47,610 nt of DNA, taken from positions 1-47,610 of the IMG/VR virus record IMGVR_UViG_3300050343_000027, one strand, 5' to 3'. The notes under the pieces were generated by a model. It did not search any database and was not told the origin of the DNA. It was given only the letters and a program-made list of their open reading frames with translations. Each line of letters begins with the position of its first letter. Within the stretch, counting starts at the first letter, position 1. Below, one piece after another: positions 29,591 to 38,696 of the stretch. A program made the translations under genes and the position numbers. The stretch comes from a virus.

Positions 29591-30565
29591 TTAGTCAATT
29601 ACGTAGAATGCACTACATAAAGCGTCATCTCTAAGTACTTTCGCACCATAGACATGTAAGCCTCTTACTATATCACCAAATGATGATGGGTCTCTCAACA
29701 CTTCAGTTGAAAGAATAGTATTAGCAGTAGCAGTTGATGAAATGTGACCAGCCATACATTTACCAGTAGCATTAGATGTAGCAGCAACATTGTTAGATTT
29801 GTACATGTCAAATCCTCTTAGTTTACCACTTGATACTAAACCATTTCTGATAGAACCTTGTCCAGCGTTAAAGTCAACAGACATTAAGTTTAGAGTCAGC
29901 TTTAGCTAATTCTTCATAGAATGAAGGAGGAGCAACGAACCATCTACCTTCTTCAGGTACATTCTGTTCGTCTAATAGTTTAGCCAATCTAGCCATAAGG
30001 TCAATTGCATCTACACCAGTTCCGTCTGAACCTAGTAGGTCTACAGAGTTAGTTGCGTGTCATAAGTTGCATCAGCAGTTGCACTGTCTGAACCAATGAT
30101 GTGGTCAGGTGATGAAGCTGAACAACCAGCAAACATAGTTGCTAGAACAGCAGCATCATATGCATCTTTAAGAGCATACGCAGCAGATGATGAAGCTACT
30201 TCTTTGAAGTTGACATGTGACATTTTAGTTTCAATATCATCTACGATGAATTTGAAAGCTTTAGCACTATCAACAACAAGAGTTGTTTCTTGCATCAGTT
30301 AGTTTAGTTGCAGTTGTGTCAGAACCTCTTGTATAGTCAGATACAGAGATTACTGGTTCACCAATGATTTTTACAGAGTCTCCAAAAGCAGATATCTCAC
30401 CGGCATAGTCGGTGTTAGTAATAGCTTCAACTACACTTGCCTTTCTAAAAAGTTTAAAACTTTCTTAGAGTATATGGAAGGTAGGAAGAAACTATTAGTT
30501 TGTCCACTTACGGAGTTTGCAAAGTTTGCATTAGTATCAGTTGAGGGTTCAAAAAATTGAGCCAT
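29591..30565 (-). CDS. Major capsid protein, frameshifted
   Basis: About 325 residues from ATG 30565 (MAQFFEPSTDTNANFANSVS), preceded by an AAAGGA ribosome-binding site. Segments in order: FFLPSIYSKKVLNF, VVEAITNTDYAGEI, GDSVKIIGEPVISVSDYTRG, TTLVVDSAKAFKFIVDDIE, a helical region with AYALKDAYDAAV, LLDEQNVPEEGRWFVAPPSFYEEL, and a C-terminal VLRDPSSFGDIVRGLHVYGAKVL. This is the HK97-fold layout of phage coat proteins of the P22-gp5 / marine podovirus type. At least four indels (near 30450, 30295, 30050, 29885). Followed by a strong terminator and preceded by the scaffold gene, as expected. Confidence 0.8.
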
Positions 30566-30590
30566 GATATTTTCCTTTAAGTTATAATAG

Positions 30591-31463
30591 TTATTTTACG
30601 ATTCTGCCTTCTTGCATTGCATCTGATATTTCTTTTTCGTATTTATCAAATTCAGCAATACTCATTGCAGCAATCTCCTTTTCAGACCAAACCTTTTGTT
30701 GATTAGGTTCTATACTTTTTGTTTTAGTAGAAACCATATCAGCAGCAGATTTTCTAGTCGGTTTAGAAGATGACTTAGTCTTTGGAACATCAATTCCAAA
30801 ATCCTTTTTAAACAAATCTAAAGCACGTGAAGCTAGGTCAGCATCGTCAGCGTTTGATATATCCAGTCTTGGATAGACTTAGGCTGTTCTTTTGCCCAAC
30901 CATGAAAGTCATCACTGTTTCTGATATCTTCAAAATCAGGATGTCTTTCCATTAACCTTTTTTCTGCACTCTTGTCGTACTAAGTTGTTTTCACGTTCTT
31001 GGAGTTTACTAAGGCGTTCTTCTAGAACTTTTGCTTTAGTCTCGATTGCAAATGAGCAACGGTTTCTACGACTTCGTAAACATCAGGATAGTTATTTTTA
31101 AACTCTTCTAGTTCTTCTGGAGATTTAGGAGCTTTGTATTCGGTTCTATTACTAGTAGCCTCTTCAATTAACTCTTGTTCTCTAGATTTAAACTCGTTAA
31201 GTTTACTATCGTAATGCTTTTTTAAATCATCATATCTTTTTTTATAGTCTGGTTTCTTATAAGGAGTATCCAGATTTTCTGTTTTAACATTATCTGTAGA
31301 CTTAACTTCAGTTATGTCATCACTATCAAAGAGTTTATTCTTTTCAGAAGGCTCTTCAAAATATAATTGATTAGCAGGGGTAAAAGGTTTATCTTCTACG
31401 TGTGTAATCTTTTTTTGCGTTATAAGGATTCGCTTGTTCTTCCTGTTGGACTGTATTAGTCAT
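30591..31463 (-). CDS. Scaffold/capsid assembly protein, frameshifted
   Basis: About 290 residues from ATG 31463 (MTNTVQQEEQANPYN). Almost wholly Glu/Lys-rich helix: KKRYDDLKKHYDSKLNEFKSR, then KVLEERLSKLQERENNLVRQ, and RHPDFEDIRNSDDFHGWAKEQ. The helix-turn-helix C-terminus (EIAAMSIAEFDKYEKEISDAM) resembles the capsid-binding end of podovirus scaffolds. Lies 25 nt upstream of the capsid gene. Indels near 31415, 31050, 30975 and 30865. It opens with a structured repeat-rich leader at 31464-31590. Confidence 0.72.
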
Positions 31464-31590
31464 TTTCTATTCTCCTACTCAGGGCTTGTTTCACAAGGTA
31501 GCTCTATGTCGACTAGAGGGCTTGTTTGTAAAGGTAGCCTTTCGGTTATTAAAATGATAAAGTGCCTACGCTAATAGGGTAGCTTTATCG
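31464..31590 (-). promoter_or_regulatory. Structured, repeat-containing leader of the scaffold-capsid genes
   Basis: Non-coding. On the minus strand two imperfect units of GCTACC-TTnnnA-AACAAGCCC occur about 41 nt apart, and a third GCTACC lies upstream. Inverted repeats are GATAAAG...CTTTATC (31556-31589, with inner CTAC/GTAG pairing) and CTCTA...TAGAG around a GTCGAC core. No TTGACA/TATAAT promoter is visible. May be an RNA processing, stability or regulator site. Confidence 0.45.
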
Positions 31591-31690
31591 TTAGTTTGTT
31601 TAGCTTCTTAGGATTAACTTTTAACATTGCTTTTACGGATTTCTCTTCTTACTCATCATAGTCATAGGTTCTTGGACAATTCTGGTCAAG

Positions 31691-32236
31691 TTAATAAACT
31701 TTCAGTCTTTTGGTAGACATTAACATTCCACCTTCAGCTAAACCTTGTCTTTCATCTGCTTTAGCTTCAGCGTCTTTCATCATAGACATTAAAGTGTCTT
31801 CTCCGATTTCTTCTACAGCTTTTGCAGTAAAGACAAATTCTCCGTCAGATAACCTTGCAGGTATACTGTCAGAGACTCCTGAACCCGGTCCTTCAACAGG
31901 ACCAGACCCAGCAAATTCTTGAGCAACATCTATTATCTTATCAAATAACATAGATAGTTGTTCATCTTGTTCTAGTTTGGAAGTTAGCATATCTTCTTCT
32001 TCTTCACTTAATGCTTCTTCCATTATAAATCTTGTGTAGTTATCTTCCATGTCATCAGATTCCATTTCAGATTCCATTGGTGGTGTCATAACCATTAACA
32101 TTTGGTCATCCATTGAACCACCTTCTTCGTAACCCATACGTTCAACAACTTCTGGTGCTTCTTTTCTAAGAGCTTCTATACCCGGACCACCGTCTTTCAT
32201 TCCATATCTGTCTTGGTCTCATTCTTTCTTTTTCAT
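31691..32236 (-). CDS. Acidic virion-assembly protein
   Basis: About 181 residues from ATG 32236 (MKKKE), with one indel near 32220 before DQDRYGMKDGGPGIEALRKEAP. Acidic and Met-rich (MESEMESDDMEDNY; SEEEEDML), then GSGPVEGPGSGVSDSIPARLSDGEFVFTAKAVEEIG, a Gly-rich SDSIPARLSxGEFV motif found in phage proteins encoded between portal and scaffold. Overlaps the previous small gene at TAATG. The C-terminal end is uncertain: sequence from 31690 down to about 31575 reads as protein (KAMLKVNPKKLNKLTI) in a shifted frame, so the gene may be longer or followed by a tiny gene. Confidence 0.6.
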
Positions 32237-32377
32237 TATTGTTTCGCCTTACCTACGTTTAATGCACACCAGTCTAATATTCTGTAAGCTTTCCTACCCA
32301 TACATCGTCTTTGGTGTAGGTGTAAGAGAACAAATTAAAGATGCTCCCATTACTATAGATGGTATTACCGCTATCAT
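32236..32377 (-). CDS. Small hydrophobic protein, frameshifted
   Basis: About 47 residues from ATG 32377 (MIAVIPSIVMGASLICSLTP): one hydrophobic segment with a Cys (lipobox-like SLIC) then, after one indel near 32305, DDVWVGKAYRILDWCALNVGKAKQ. Stops at TAATG overlapping the next gene and starts 2 nt before the portal stop. No known family; a small lipoprotein or membrane peptide is possible. Confidence 0.45.
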
Positions 32378-32378
32378 A

Positions 32379-34649
32379 TTATTCGTTTTTGTGTTTTATA
32401 AAACCTAACATATTATTATCCCTCTTGTTTTCTGTTAATTGCTTCTTTAACCTGTTGTCCAGTTGCTCTAACCGTACCAGAGAACTCACTTCCCCTGCAA
32501 CCGGTACATTTCCTGTTCCGATGTTGCCACCGCCAGTGCCTGTAGCTCCAAGTTCTTGAGGTTGTTGAGGTACTCCTTCAGGTCCTCCCATTGGGGGCTG
32601 TTGACCACCGGGTTGAGCTTCCTCGCCATTTGTTTGTCCAGCATTTTGCATTCCTATTATTTGTGCCATGATAGCAGCTTCTTCAGGGTCATTGAGTATT
32701 TCATCAGGGTCTAAGTCTAAGCTGTAGGCAAGTTCACTAACGAGTTTAGAAATCTTAACAAACGGAGCAATAGCAGGACTTTGTGCAGTTTGTAAGAACA
32801 TAGTAAGTCTTTGACTTCTAACTTCTTTCTGCATCAAGCTATTTGTTCCAGTAGCCTTAACTTCTAAATCACCTTTAACATCCAACTCATCTTCTAAGAA
32901 TTGCATGTTCCACTGGAAGTAAGCTTCTCCTAGTGGCTTTAATAAAAAGTCATCAAGGTTTTTGATAACTGTTTTAATATTTAAACTTGATGCTCCAAGT
33001 AACATAGACATACCAGAAGCAGTCCTTGTCATACTTTGAACACCTGTTTGTCCGTGTGAGTAACTAGGTATACCTGTTTGTTCATCTGCAAGTTGTCTAA
33101 ACTTATCAAACATCATTAAGTTTTCTTGTGATGTATTAGGAAACTTTAAACCGTGTATAGCTTGTCCCGGCATTCCAGCTTGTCTTCTAAAGACTTTACC
33201 CGGATATATTTCCATTGATTGTCCACCTACTAAAGCAGACTCATCTACATCAAACACTAGAGAACCAGACATTGCTAAGTTATCTATAGCCATTCTTGCA
33301 TGACCATTCATAATCTGTTGTGAATCATCCATGTTCTCTGCTACACCAATACCAAAGAAGTTATATGGGTTTCTTTCGTATGGGAAAGCGTTGTATGGTA
33401 TTCTATATGGAGTAAATGGATTAAGTACAGCTCTTAACAAGTAAGTACCACATGTCCATATATTTACTTGTACTTCATCTAGGTCATCAACGCTGTCGGG
33501 TAAGTCAATACCTACTTCTCTGCATACTCTGCATCCATCATTCCCCAGTATTCTAAGACTTCAAACTACTATTTATATCTTCGTCACTTCTAGCATCGTC
33601 TTTTAACTGGCTTTCAAAATCTTTTTCTACGTAGTTAGCACCCATTTGAATTGCATTACGTATTGCATCATCATCAAAGTAAGGCATGTTACGTAACTGT
33701 CTTAATTGACTTCTGTTCATTTTATGTCTATGAATAATATATTCACATTCTTCCATGTTAGTAGCGTTAGGGTCTGGATAAAAATCCCAACAACTAACAA
33801 ACTCTATTCTAGGTACTCTAACTTCTAAAGGGTTATAAGTTCTGTTACCTTCTTCGTCTGTATCCCACTTGTGAAGTTTCTTGTTAAAGTTAAATGGTCC
33901 TTTTACAATCCCTGTACCTAGTAAAGCAGATTCTAAAAGAGCATTTCTTATTTCAGAGTTACCATTTGATTCTTCTATTTGGTCATGGATAAGTTTTTCC
34001 ATTCTTCTTGCAGCTCTTTGTGCAGGAGATACTTCTATTTTTTGTGGGTCAGGACTTGCTACCATCTTTAAGAATACCAGCTTCTTCAGCTTGGTCTTCA
34101 AGACTATCTTCAAACATACCGTTATAAAAAGTAGCACCGGGTTTTAAAGTTCTACCATCTCCTTCATAACCAACATCATATGGATTAGGTTCGTCTCTAA
34201 TCTATTACCAATGTCATCTGGTATTTCAGCTTCTGTAGTTTCTAAACCGGGTGTAGGATTAGCTGTATCAAGATGTGCAAAGTTTGTTTCACCTTCAGGT
34301 ATTTTAGTTTCAGCAATTCCTATAGGAAACTTACCTGTACCAAAGATAACATCAACAAGCTGTCCAAAAGCTGCTAGTACTTTAGTCTTAGTAACTTTTA
34401 CAAATACTCTAGACTTTTCTGATTCTCTAAACTTAACACTTTTAGCATAAAGACCTCTATAGTTCTCATAAGCTTTTAACCAACGAGTCTCGTCAGTTTG
34501 TCTAGCTTCTTCAGCTTGCATAACTACCTTTAATAATACCAATAAGATTTCTTTGTTGGTCTTCTTCAAAGTAAGTTTACTCCAGACTCACCTTCAACTT
34601 CTTCGTAGATGCTATCAGCGTTTAAAAATGTATTTCTATCTTCTGCCAT
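32379..34649 (-). CDS. Portal protein, frameshifted
   Basis: About 756 residues from ATG 34649 (MAEDRNTFLNADSIYEEVEG). Recognisable segments: RWLKAYENYRGLYAKSVKF and KVLAAFGQLVDVIFGTGKFP (N-terminal), a middle with EIRNALLESALLGTGIVKGPF and PRIEFVSCWDFYPDPNAT, then NPFTPYRIPYNAFPYERNPYNFFGIGVAENMDDSQQIMN, MMFDKFRQLADEQTGIPSYSHGQTG and TASGMSMLLGAS, all characteristic of large podovirus portals. Length is close to P22 gp1 and larger than T7 gp8. The C-terminus is Gly/Pro/Gln-rich. Indels near 34575, 34200, 34060, 33550 and 33440. It forms the dodecameric vertex for DNA passage and lies directly after the large terminase gene. Confidence 0.82.
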
Positions 34650-34654
34650 ATTTT

Positions 34655-36537
34655 TTAATAACCAAAGGTTGAGTCTACTGGTCTATACATCTCACGTTTT
34701 AAACCTCTTATACGTTCTAATGGGCTTTCCATTCTTGGTCTACTCATTATCATATAACGTAATGCATCATATGCGTGGTCTGAAGCATTTGTATCTACAT
34801 CTTCAGGGTTAGTTTTAGATAATGGTATAGACTGTAATTCTCTTATTAAGTTAGGACATGTATTAAATATCTGTAACTTAGGTCTACCGTTCTCTCTAAC
34901 CTTTAAATACTCGTGTATTTGTATTTTACCTTGTATTCTATTCTTATCAGCTCGTCTTAACTTATGACCAGCCTTAACTAAACTTTCTCCTACAGTTGGA
35001 CCAGTTGTTCCTGTTCTTGCCCATGCTGCTGTATCTAAGACACCGTTCACTGAGAAAGGGTCTTCTGTCTCCATATCTGTTATTATAGCACCTAATTCTT
35101 CTCCTGTCAAGCCTTTTTTGTATAATTCTCTATATATTATTAAAGTATTATCATTTATATCCATTATTCCCCATAAACAACAACTTTCTGCAGCATAACC
35201 ATAGTCAACTGCTTTAACTCTTTCCCAGTGTACAGGTAGTTCAAATGGTGTAATAATGTGTTCAGGACTCAAACTCTACAAATGCAGCTCCTTCAGCTAC
35301 ATCCCAGTTACCTTCAAGCAGTTGTCTACGTTGTATAGGAGGTAAGTGACTTAAGCATCTGCTCATAGACACCATCTTCTGCAAGGTAAGGGTTATCAGC
35401 TAACTTAGCAGGAATAAACTTACGTGTTAATCCATCTTTACCTTCAAAACTTTATTTGATTCGTTTGGTTCTATGTATCTTTTCTTTACCCAATGAGAAC
35501 CAACACCACCGGGGTTAGCAGTACATCGTAAGTATGTTTCTATTTCTGGGTCTGTTGTTCTTAGACGTGAAGCAAGATAGTTCCAACTAAACTCTGTAGG
35601 TAAGATGAGTTATCTCATCAAAGCCTATCCAACTATATGCTTGTCCTTGATATCTGTATACGTCTGCATCTCTTTCAAGGAAACCAAACTCTACCTTTGC
35701 ACCACTTGGAAAGTTCCAAAGCTTTTCTACTTCTCTAAACTTAGCACCGGGAAATGCTTGTGGATATAGTTCACGAGACTTATCAATCATTCTCTAAGTT
35801 CTGGCATAGACCTTCTAAGTATTAAAGCTCTGTGTGCTTTTTTGTGTGCATATCTTAATGGGTCAACAATCATGGCATATGATTTACCACCACCAGCAGC
35901 TCCACCATATAACACATCTTTCTCACCAGCAGCAAGAAAGTCTGTCTGTGGTCCTTCGTTAGCATGGAAGAATACATGATGATTATCAAGTACTTCTTTA
36001 ACAGCTTTGGGTAATGTATCTAAATCACTTTCTGTAACAATACCTTCTTTAGTATTGTCCAGCTTTTCAAGTGTTGTCTTTTGTTTCTTGAATGATTTCT
36101 TAGCGTTGTTTAGCTTCTCTTCAAGTTTTCTGAATGTTCTTTTGTTTACGAGTAATAGTCCTACGTGCTGCATCTTGTGCATCTTTAGGAGGTCTACCAC
36201 CTTTCTTACGAGGCGTACCATCTTTGTTCTTTACAAAATTACCTTCGTTATCTTGCAAGTAAAGATGAGGTTCAGTTCCCAATCTTTCGCTTCGTAATCC
36301 ATATTTTTTATCTATGTGTTTTTTAAGTCCCGGAGCAGACATGCGTCTGTCCGTTTTATATTCTAACCAATCACATGCAGCCTGTAACGATATCTCTTCG
36401 TTGACTACCATGTTCTCTGCAATCTGCAAAGCTTCTAACTCTTCTTCAATAGGTTTTAAAAAAGAACTAGCTTCTTCAGCTAACTGATACCCAAAAGGTA
36501 TAGTTGATGTAGCTCTTTTTATATATCCTTCTTTCAT
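34655..36537 (-). CDS. Terminase large subunit, frameshifted
   Basis: Motor and nuclease of DNA packaging, about 627 residues from ATG 36537. ATPase: Walker A YGGAAGGGKSYAM; Walker B YSWIGFDEIT with the catalytic Glu; coupling segment ...RCTANPGG. Nuclease: VDYGYAAESCCLWG, VLDTAAWA and DHAYDALRYM supply the Asp residues. Before the ATPase lies a long N-terminal extension: a helical NEEISLQAACDWLEYKTDRRMSAPGLKK that looks like a recombinase-type helix-turn-helix, then a very basic linker (KKGGRPPKDAQDAARR). Indels near 36130, 35790, 35600, 35440, 35345 and 35270. It overlaps the upstream small gene by the ATGA motif. Confidence 0.87.
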
Positions 36538-36784
36538 TTTACTTTTCTATAAGCTCTTGTTTTTCTTGCTAGTTTTCTTTGGTTGTGCTTACTGTGTTGC
36601 TTTCCTTTTTTAGTATCTTCTCGTTTTTTTCTAGTTGATTCAGCATACTCTTTAGAAGATATGCCTTAATCGCCTTTTTCTGGGAGATATCTTTCCCCCG
36701 TTTCTGACGACTTCTTACCACTCTTAGTACGCCATTTTTGTTTGTCCAAGCTCTAAGACTTCTTTGACTTTCTTTTAGTGACAT
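36534..36784 (-). CDS. Small basic phage protein (KWRTKSG type), frameshifted
   Basis: About 83 residues from ATG 36784 (MSLKESQRSLRAWTNKN). After indels near 36735 and 36700 it reads KWRTKSGKKSSETGERYLPE, then KAIKALSSKEYAESTRKKREDTKKGKQH and a Lys/Arg-rich tail. I recognise this sequence type as a widespread small basic protein next to marine podovirus terminases, but no function is established. Stops at TGA overlapping the large terminase start. Confidence 0.6.
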
Positions 36785-36881
36785 TCTTTTTCTTTTTGGT
36801 GTTAAACATTTTTAAATAGTTTTGCGTAACTTTGTTTAGTCTGTCCATCATCTTTATCATAAATTCTTTTATCCTTTTCAT
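36753..36881 (-). CDS. Very small Lys-rich peptide gene
   Basis: 42 residues from ATG 36881 (MKRIKEFMIKMMDRLNKVTQ): an amphipathic basic helix followed by a Lys-rich tail (KKKKNVTKRKSKKS). Overlaps the next gene by 32 nt. Starts just after the upstream stop. May bind DNA or be a poorly supported open frame. Confidence 0.35.
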   Translation of the reverse strand: MKRIKEFMIKMMDRLNKVTQNYLKMFNTKKKKNVTKRKSKKS

Positions 36882-36882
36882 A

Positions 36883-37071
36883 TTATTTATAGCCTCCCCC
36901 TTTGGCTTTATATTCTTTTGCAAGGAGCTGGGCTTTTCGAGCTGACCATTGTCCGGCTTTACCACCTTTAGTACCGGCTTTAATCTTCTCGAAAAGTCTC
37001 TTACGCATAGTTGGCTTGGTATAGTTACCAGCTTTGTTCACGGTTGATTTAGCTTTCTTCTTTGTTGGCAT
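36883..37071 (-). CDS. Small basic protein (NYTKPTMRK type)
   Basis: 62 residues from ATG 37071 (MPTKKKAKSTVNKAGNYTKP), then TMRKRLFEKIKAGTKGGKAGQWSARKAQLLAKEYKAKGGGYK. This basic, Gly-rich form with a GQWSARKAQ-x-LA-x-x-Y motif is recurrent in marine phages near the terminase. The frame is open upstream into the next gene (KGRLYKPSDGGKGSAP...), probably because an indel removed a stop between two genes. Probably a DNA-binding or packaging accessory protein; this is inference from charge and position. Confidence 0.55.
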   Translation of the reverse strand: MPTKKKAKSTVNKAGNYTKPTMRKRLFEKIKAGTKGGKAGQWSARKAQLLAKEYKAKGGGYK

Positions 37072-37203
37072 CTTTCCTCCCTTTCCAAATATTGCATCCC
37101 AGTTATCTCTATACTGTTTAGAATGTATATTAACTCTAGGTGCAGAACCTTTACCACCGTCTGAAGGTTTGTAAAGTCTACCCTTATTCTTCTTACTAGA
37201 CAT
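37072..37203 (-). CDS. Small protein (YKPSDGGKGSAPR type), stop apparently lost
   Basis: About 44 residues from ATG 37203 (MSSKKNKGRLYKPSDGGKGS), then APRVNIHSKQYRDNWDAIFGKGG. It runs in frame into the following MPTKKK gene, giving a 106-residue fusion. In related phage gene layouts these two look like separate proteins, so I split them; a genuine fusion is the alternative. Confidence 0.5.
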
Positions 37204-37239
37204 AAGGACAGGTTTTCGTTGCTTCCTAGTTGTGGCATC

Positions 37240-37537
37240 TTACCACTTAACCTTATCAGCCCAATAAGCTGCTGACATTTTGCCTTTAGCAATGTTCTTA
37301 CCGTGTCTCGCTTTAAAAGACTTTCTCTTTGCTTTCATTCTAGCTGATTCACCTGCTTTAGGTTTACCTGCAGTCTTAGCACCTTTCTGACCAAACCTAA
37401 TAGTTTTAATCTTATCACCTTCTTTAGCCACAACAATGTGTGACTTCTTAGGATGACTAGGAGTTCTTTTAGGTTTGTTAAACCCTGAGACTCCTGCTCG
37501 TTTTAATCTACTATCTTTTTCTTAGTCCTCCGGACAT
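37240..37537 (-). CDS. Small basic protein, DUF6321-like
   Basis: About 98 residues. From ATG 37537 (MSGGLRKK) through one indel near 37512 into SRLKRAGVSGFNKPKRTPSHPKKSHIVVAKEGDKIKTIRFGQKGA. The C-terminus is ESARMKAKRKSFKARHGKN, then IAKGKMSAAYWADKVKW, the hallmark of the DUF6321-type proteins seen in phages and some bacteria. The upstream part reads well even though the intact frame begins only at 37431. Function unknown; Arg/Lys-rich, so nucleic acid contact is plausible. Confidence 0.65.
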
Positions 37538-37712
37538 TAGTGTACTATCCTTTTCTTTGTTTGGTCATCGTGTTGTAGTTCTTGGATCTCTCCTAAACTA
37601 ACAACCCATATTGTATTGCTATTCTATTAGCTTGTGCAACTGTATCTGCTTTAATGTATGGACCTATTGCAGCTCCATCTTCATTAACATGTTCAGTTAT
37701 CCAAAGTTTCAT
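37537..37712 (-). CDS. Small hypothetical protein, frameshifted
   Basis: About 58 residues from ATG 37712 (MKLWITEHVNEDGAAIGPYI), with KADTVAQANRIAIQYGLLV and, after one indel near 37603, GEIQELQHDDQTKKRIVH. The stop overlaps the next gene start (TAATG) and the start overlaps the small terminase end by 4 nt. The W-x-x-x-x-x-x-E-x-G...A-x-A-N-x-I-A pattern is common in small phage proteins encoded by terminase genes; role unknown. Confidence 0.5.
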
Positions 37713-38116
37713 ATTCTAGCATCCTCTGCTTCTATATCAATCGTATGTTTTTCTGGTAGTATAAAGATACCACCACTAACATTATGATTAACATCTAGCT
37801 TATCTGTCTTAACAACACCAGCCCTATCTAGTATCGTCTGTGCAGCTTGTAACTTGTTGTTAGCTTGGGGAACAGGCTTATCAGATTTCATAACCTCTAT
37901 AAGCTTGAATGCTGCAGTAGGGGCTTCCCTTGCAAGTACGTCACTGGCTAAATCCACTACTTCGTTTTTAAGTGCTTTTAATATTTGATAGTGATTGCCT
38001 GAATACCCTGCAAGTTCGGCTGACTTTTTGAAATCCCCACCAGTGTCTACTAAGTGATTCAAGAATGCTTCTTGTTTCTCAGTTAGGTTTCTCTTCTTTT
38101 CTGGTAAGTAACTCAT
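37709..38116 (-). CDS. Terminase small subunit-like protein
   Basis: 135 residues, intact. N-terminal NLTEKQEAFLNHLVDTGGDFKKSAELAGYSGNHYQIL is a helix-turn-helix of the terminase small subunit type (EKQ-x-x-F...A-x-x-AGY). The middle is LASDVLAREAPTAAFKLIEVM, and QAAQTILDRAGVVKTDKL is the usual oligomerisation and C-terminal motif. It begins the late operon, recognising the packaging site before the large subunit takes over. The start ATG lies only 6 nt after a perfect -10 box, implying leaderless translation. Confidence 0.82.
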   Translation of the reverse strand: MSYLPEKKRNLTEKQEAFLNHLVDTGGDFKKSAELAGYSGNHYQILKALKNEVVDLASDVLAREAPTAAFKLIEVMKSDKPVPQANNKLQAAQTILDRAGVVKTDKLDVNHNVSGGIFILPEKHTIDIEAEDARI

Positions 38117-38122
38117 GGTATT

Positions 38123-38151
38123 ATTATATAGTATCTTTTAAAGTTTGTCAA
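38123..38151 (-). promoter_or_regulatory. Perfect sigma70 promoter of the late operon
   Basis: On the minus strand TTGACA (38151-38146), a 17-nt spacer and TATAAT (38128-38123). The small terminase ATG is at 38116-38114, so the transcript start falls at or within a base of the A of ATG: a leaderless mRNA. No other late promoter of this quality was found, so it may drive the late unit with host RNA polymerase. Confidence 0.85.
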
Positions 38152-38188
38152 GTCTTTTAATGTATTTTAAAGTATTTGCAGAAAGTAC

Positions 38189-38217
38189 TTGACAAAATTG
38201 AAAAGTATGTGTATAAT
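38189..38217 (+). promoter_or_regulatory. Perfect sigma70 promoter facing the origin and early genes
   Basis: TTGACA at 38189-38194, 17-nt spacer, TATAAT at 38212-38217. Divergent from the late promoter, -35 boxes 37 bp apart. The first good coding start downstream is 38955, so the transcript would have a leader of about 730 nt running through the repeat cluster. It may prime replication or yield a non-coding RNA as well as early mRNA. Confidence 0.82.
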
Positions 38218-38382
38218 AAAGTTGAAAACGTCCCCCGGTTTAAATACCTACATAAGCCCCACCCTAGTCCTTCTTTATTATCCCCAAACTAACACTAACA
38301 ACTATGAAATATTAGGAGTTATTCTGTGTTGTAAAGTATATAAAAGCTTATGAAGTTTTTAAAGTTTTAAAGCTTTATAAAG

Positions 38383-38408
38383 CCCAACTGGTTAATACCA
38401 CTATTGGG
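38383..38408. other. Nested hairpin in the control region
   Basis: CCCAA-c-TGG-ttaata-CCA-cta-TTGGG pairs as two stacked stems. There is no following T-run, so it is not a typical terminator. It lies in the long leader of the rightward transcript. Confidence 0.5.
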
Positions 38409-38435
38409 TAGAAATGTATAAGATTTATATATATA

Positions 38436-38468
38436 CCCACCCACCCCCCGTGTGCATCCTGCCCCCCC
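38436..38468 (-). other. G-quadruplex-type tract
   Basis: Plus strand has C runs of 3, 3, 6 and 7 (38436-38438, 38440-38442, 38444-38449, 38462-38468); the minus strand therefore carries four G runs of at least 3, with loops of 1, 1 and 12 nt. Striking in a genome of this base composition, and next to the proposed origin. Confidence 0.6.
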
Positions 38469-38501
38469 TACTTTAAAAACTTATAACAGGATATCAACAA
38501 C

Positions 38502-38620
38502 TTATCCACTTTTAAAGTGTGTCATGTATAACCTGTGGATAACTCTGTGGATAACTTTATAACTTTACAAGCTTGAAAAGTGTCATACTCCCCTTTAAAA
38601 GTGTCATACTTTACAAGCTT
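38502..38620. other. Candidate replication origin: DnaA-box-like sites and direct repeats
   Basis: TTATCCACT at 38502-38510 and two TGTGGATAA (reverse of TTATCCACA, the perfect DnaA box) at 38534-38542 and 38546-38554. The direct repeat AAAAGTGTCATACT occurs at 38576-38589 and 38597-38610, with a degenerate copy near 38513. CTTTACAAGCTT occurs at 38563-38574 and 38609-38620. The flanks are AT-rich. DnaA boxes imply use of host initiation proteins, unusual for a phage that also encodes T7-type primase-helicase and polymerase. Confidence 0.6.
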
Positions 38621-38696
38621 ATCAAGTCTAGTTTATGCCCCGTGAAAAGTTAATTAAGTGTAAAGTTTACTTTACAAACTTCATAGACTTTGAAAA

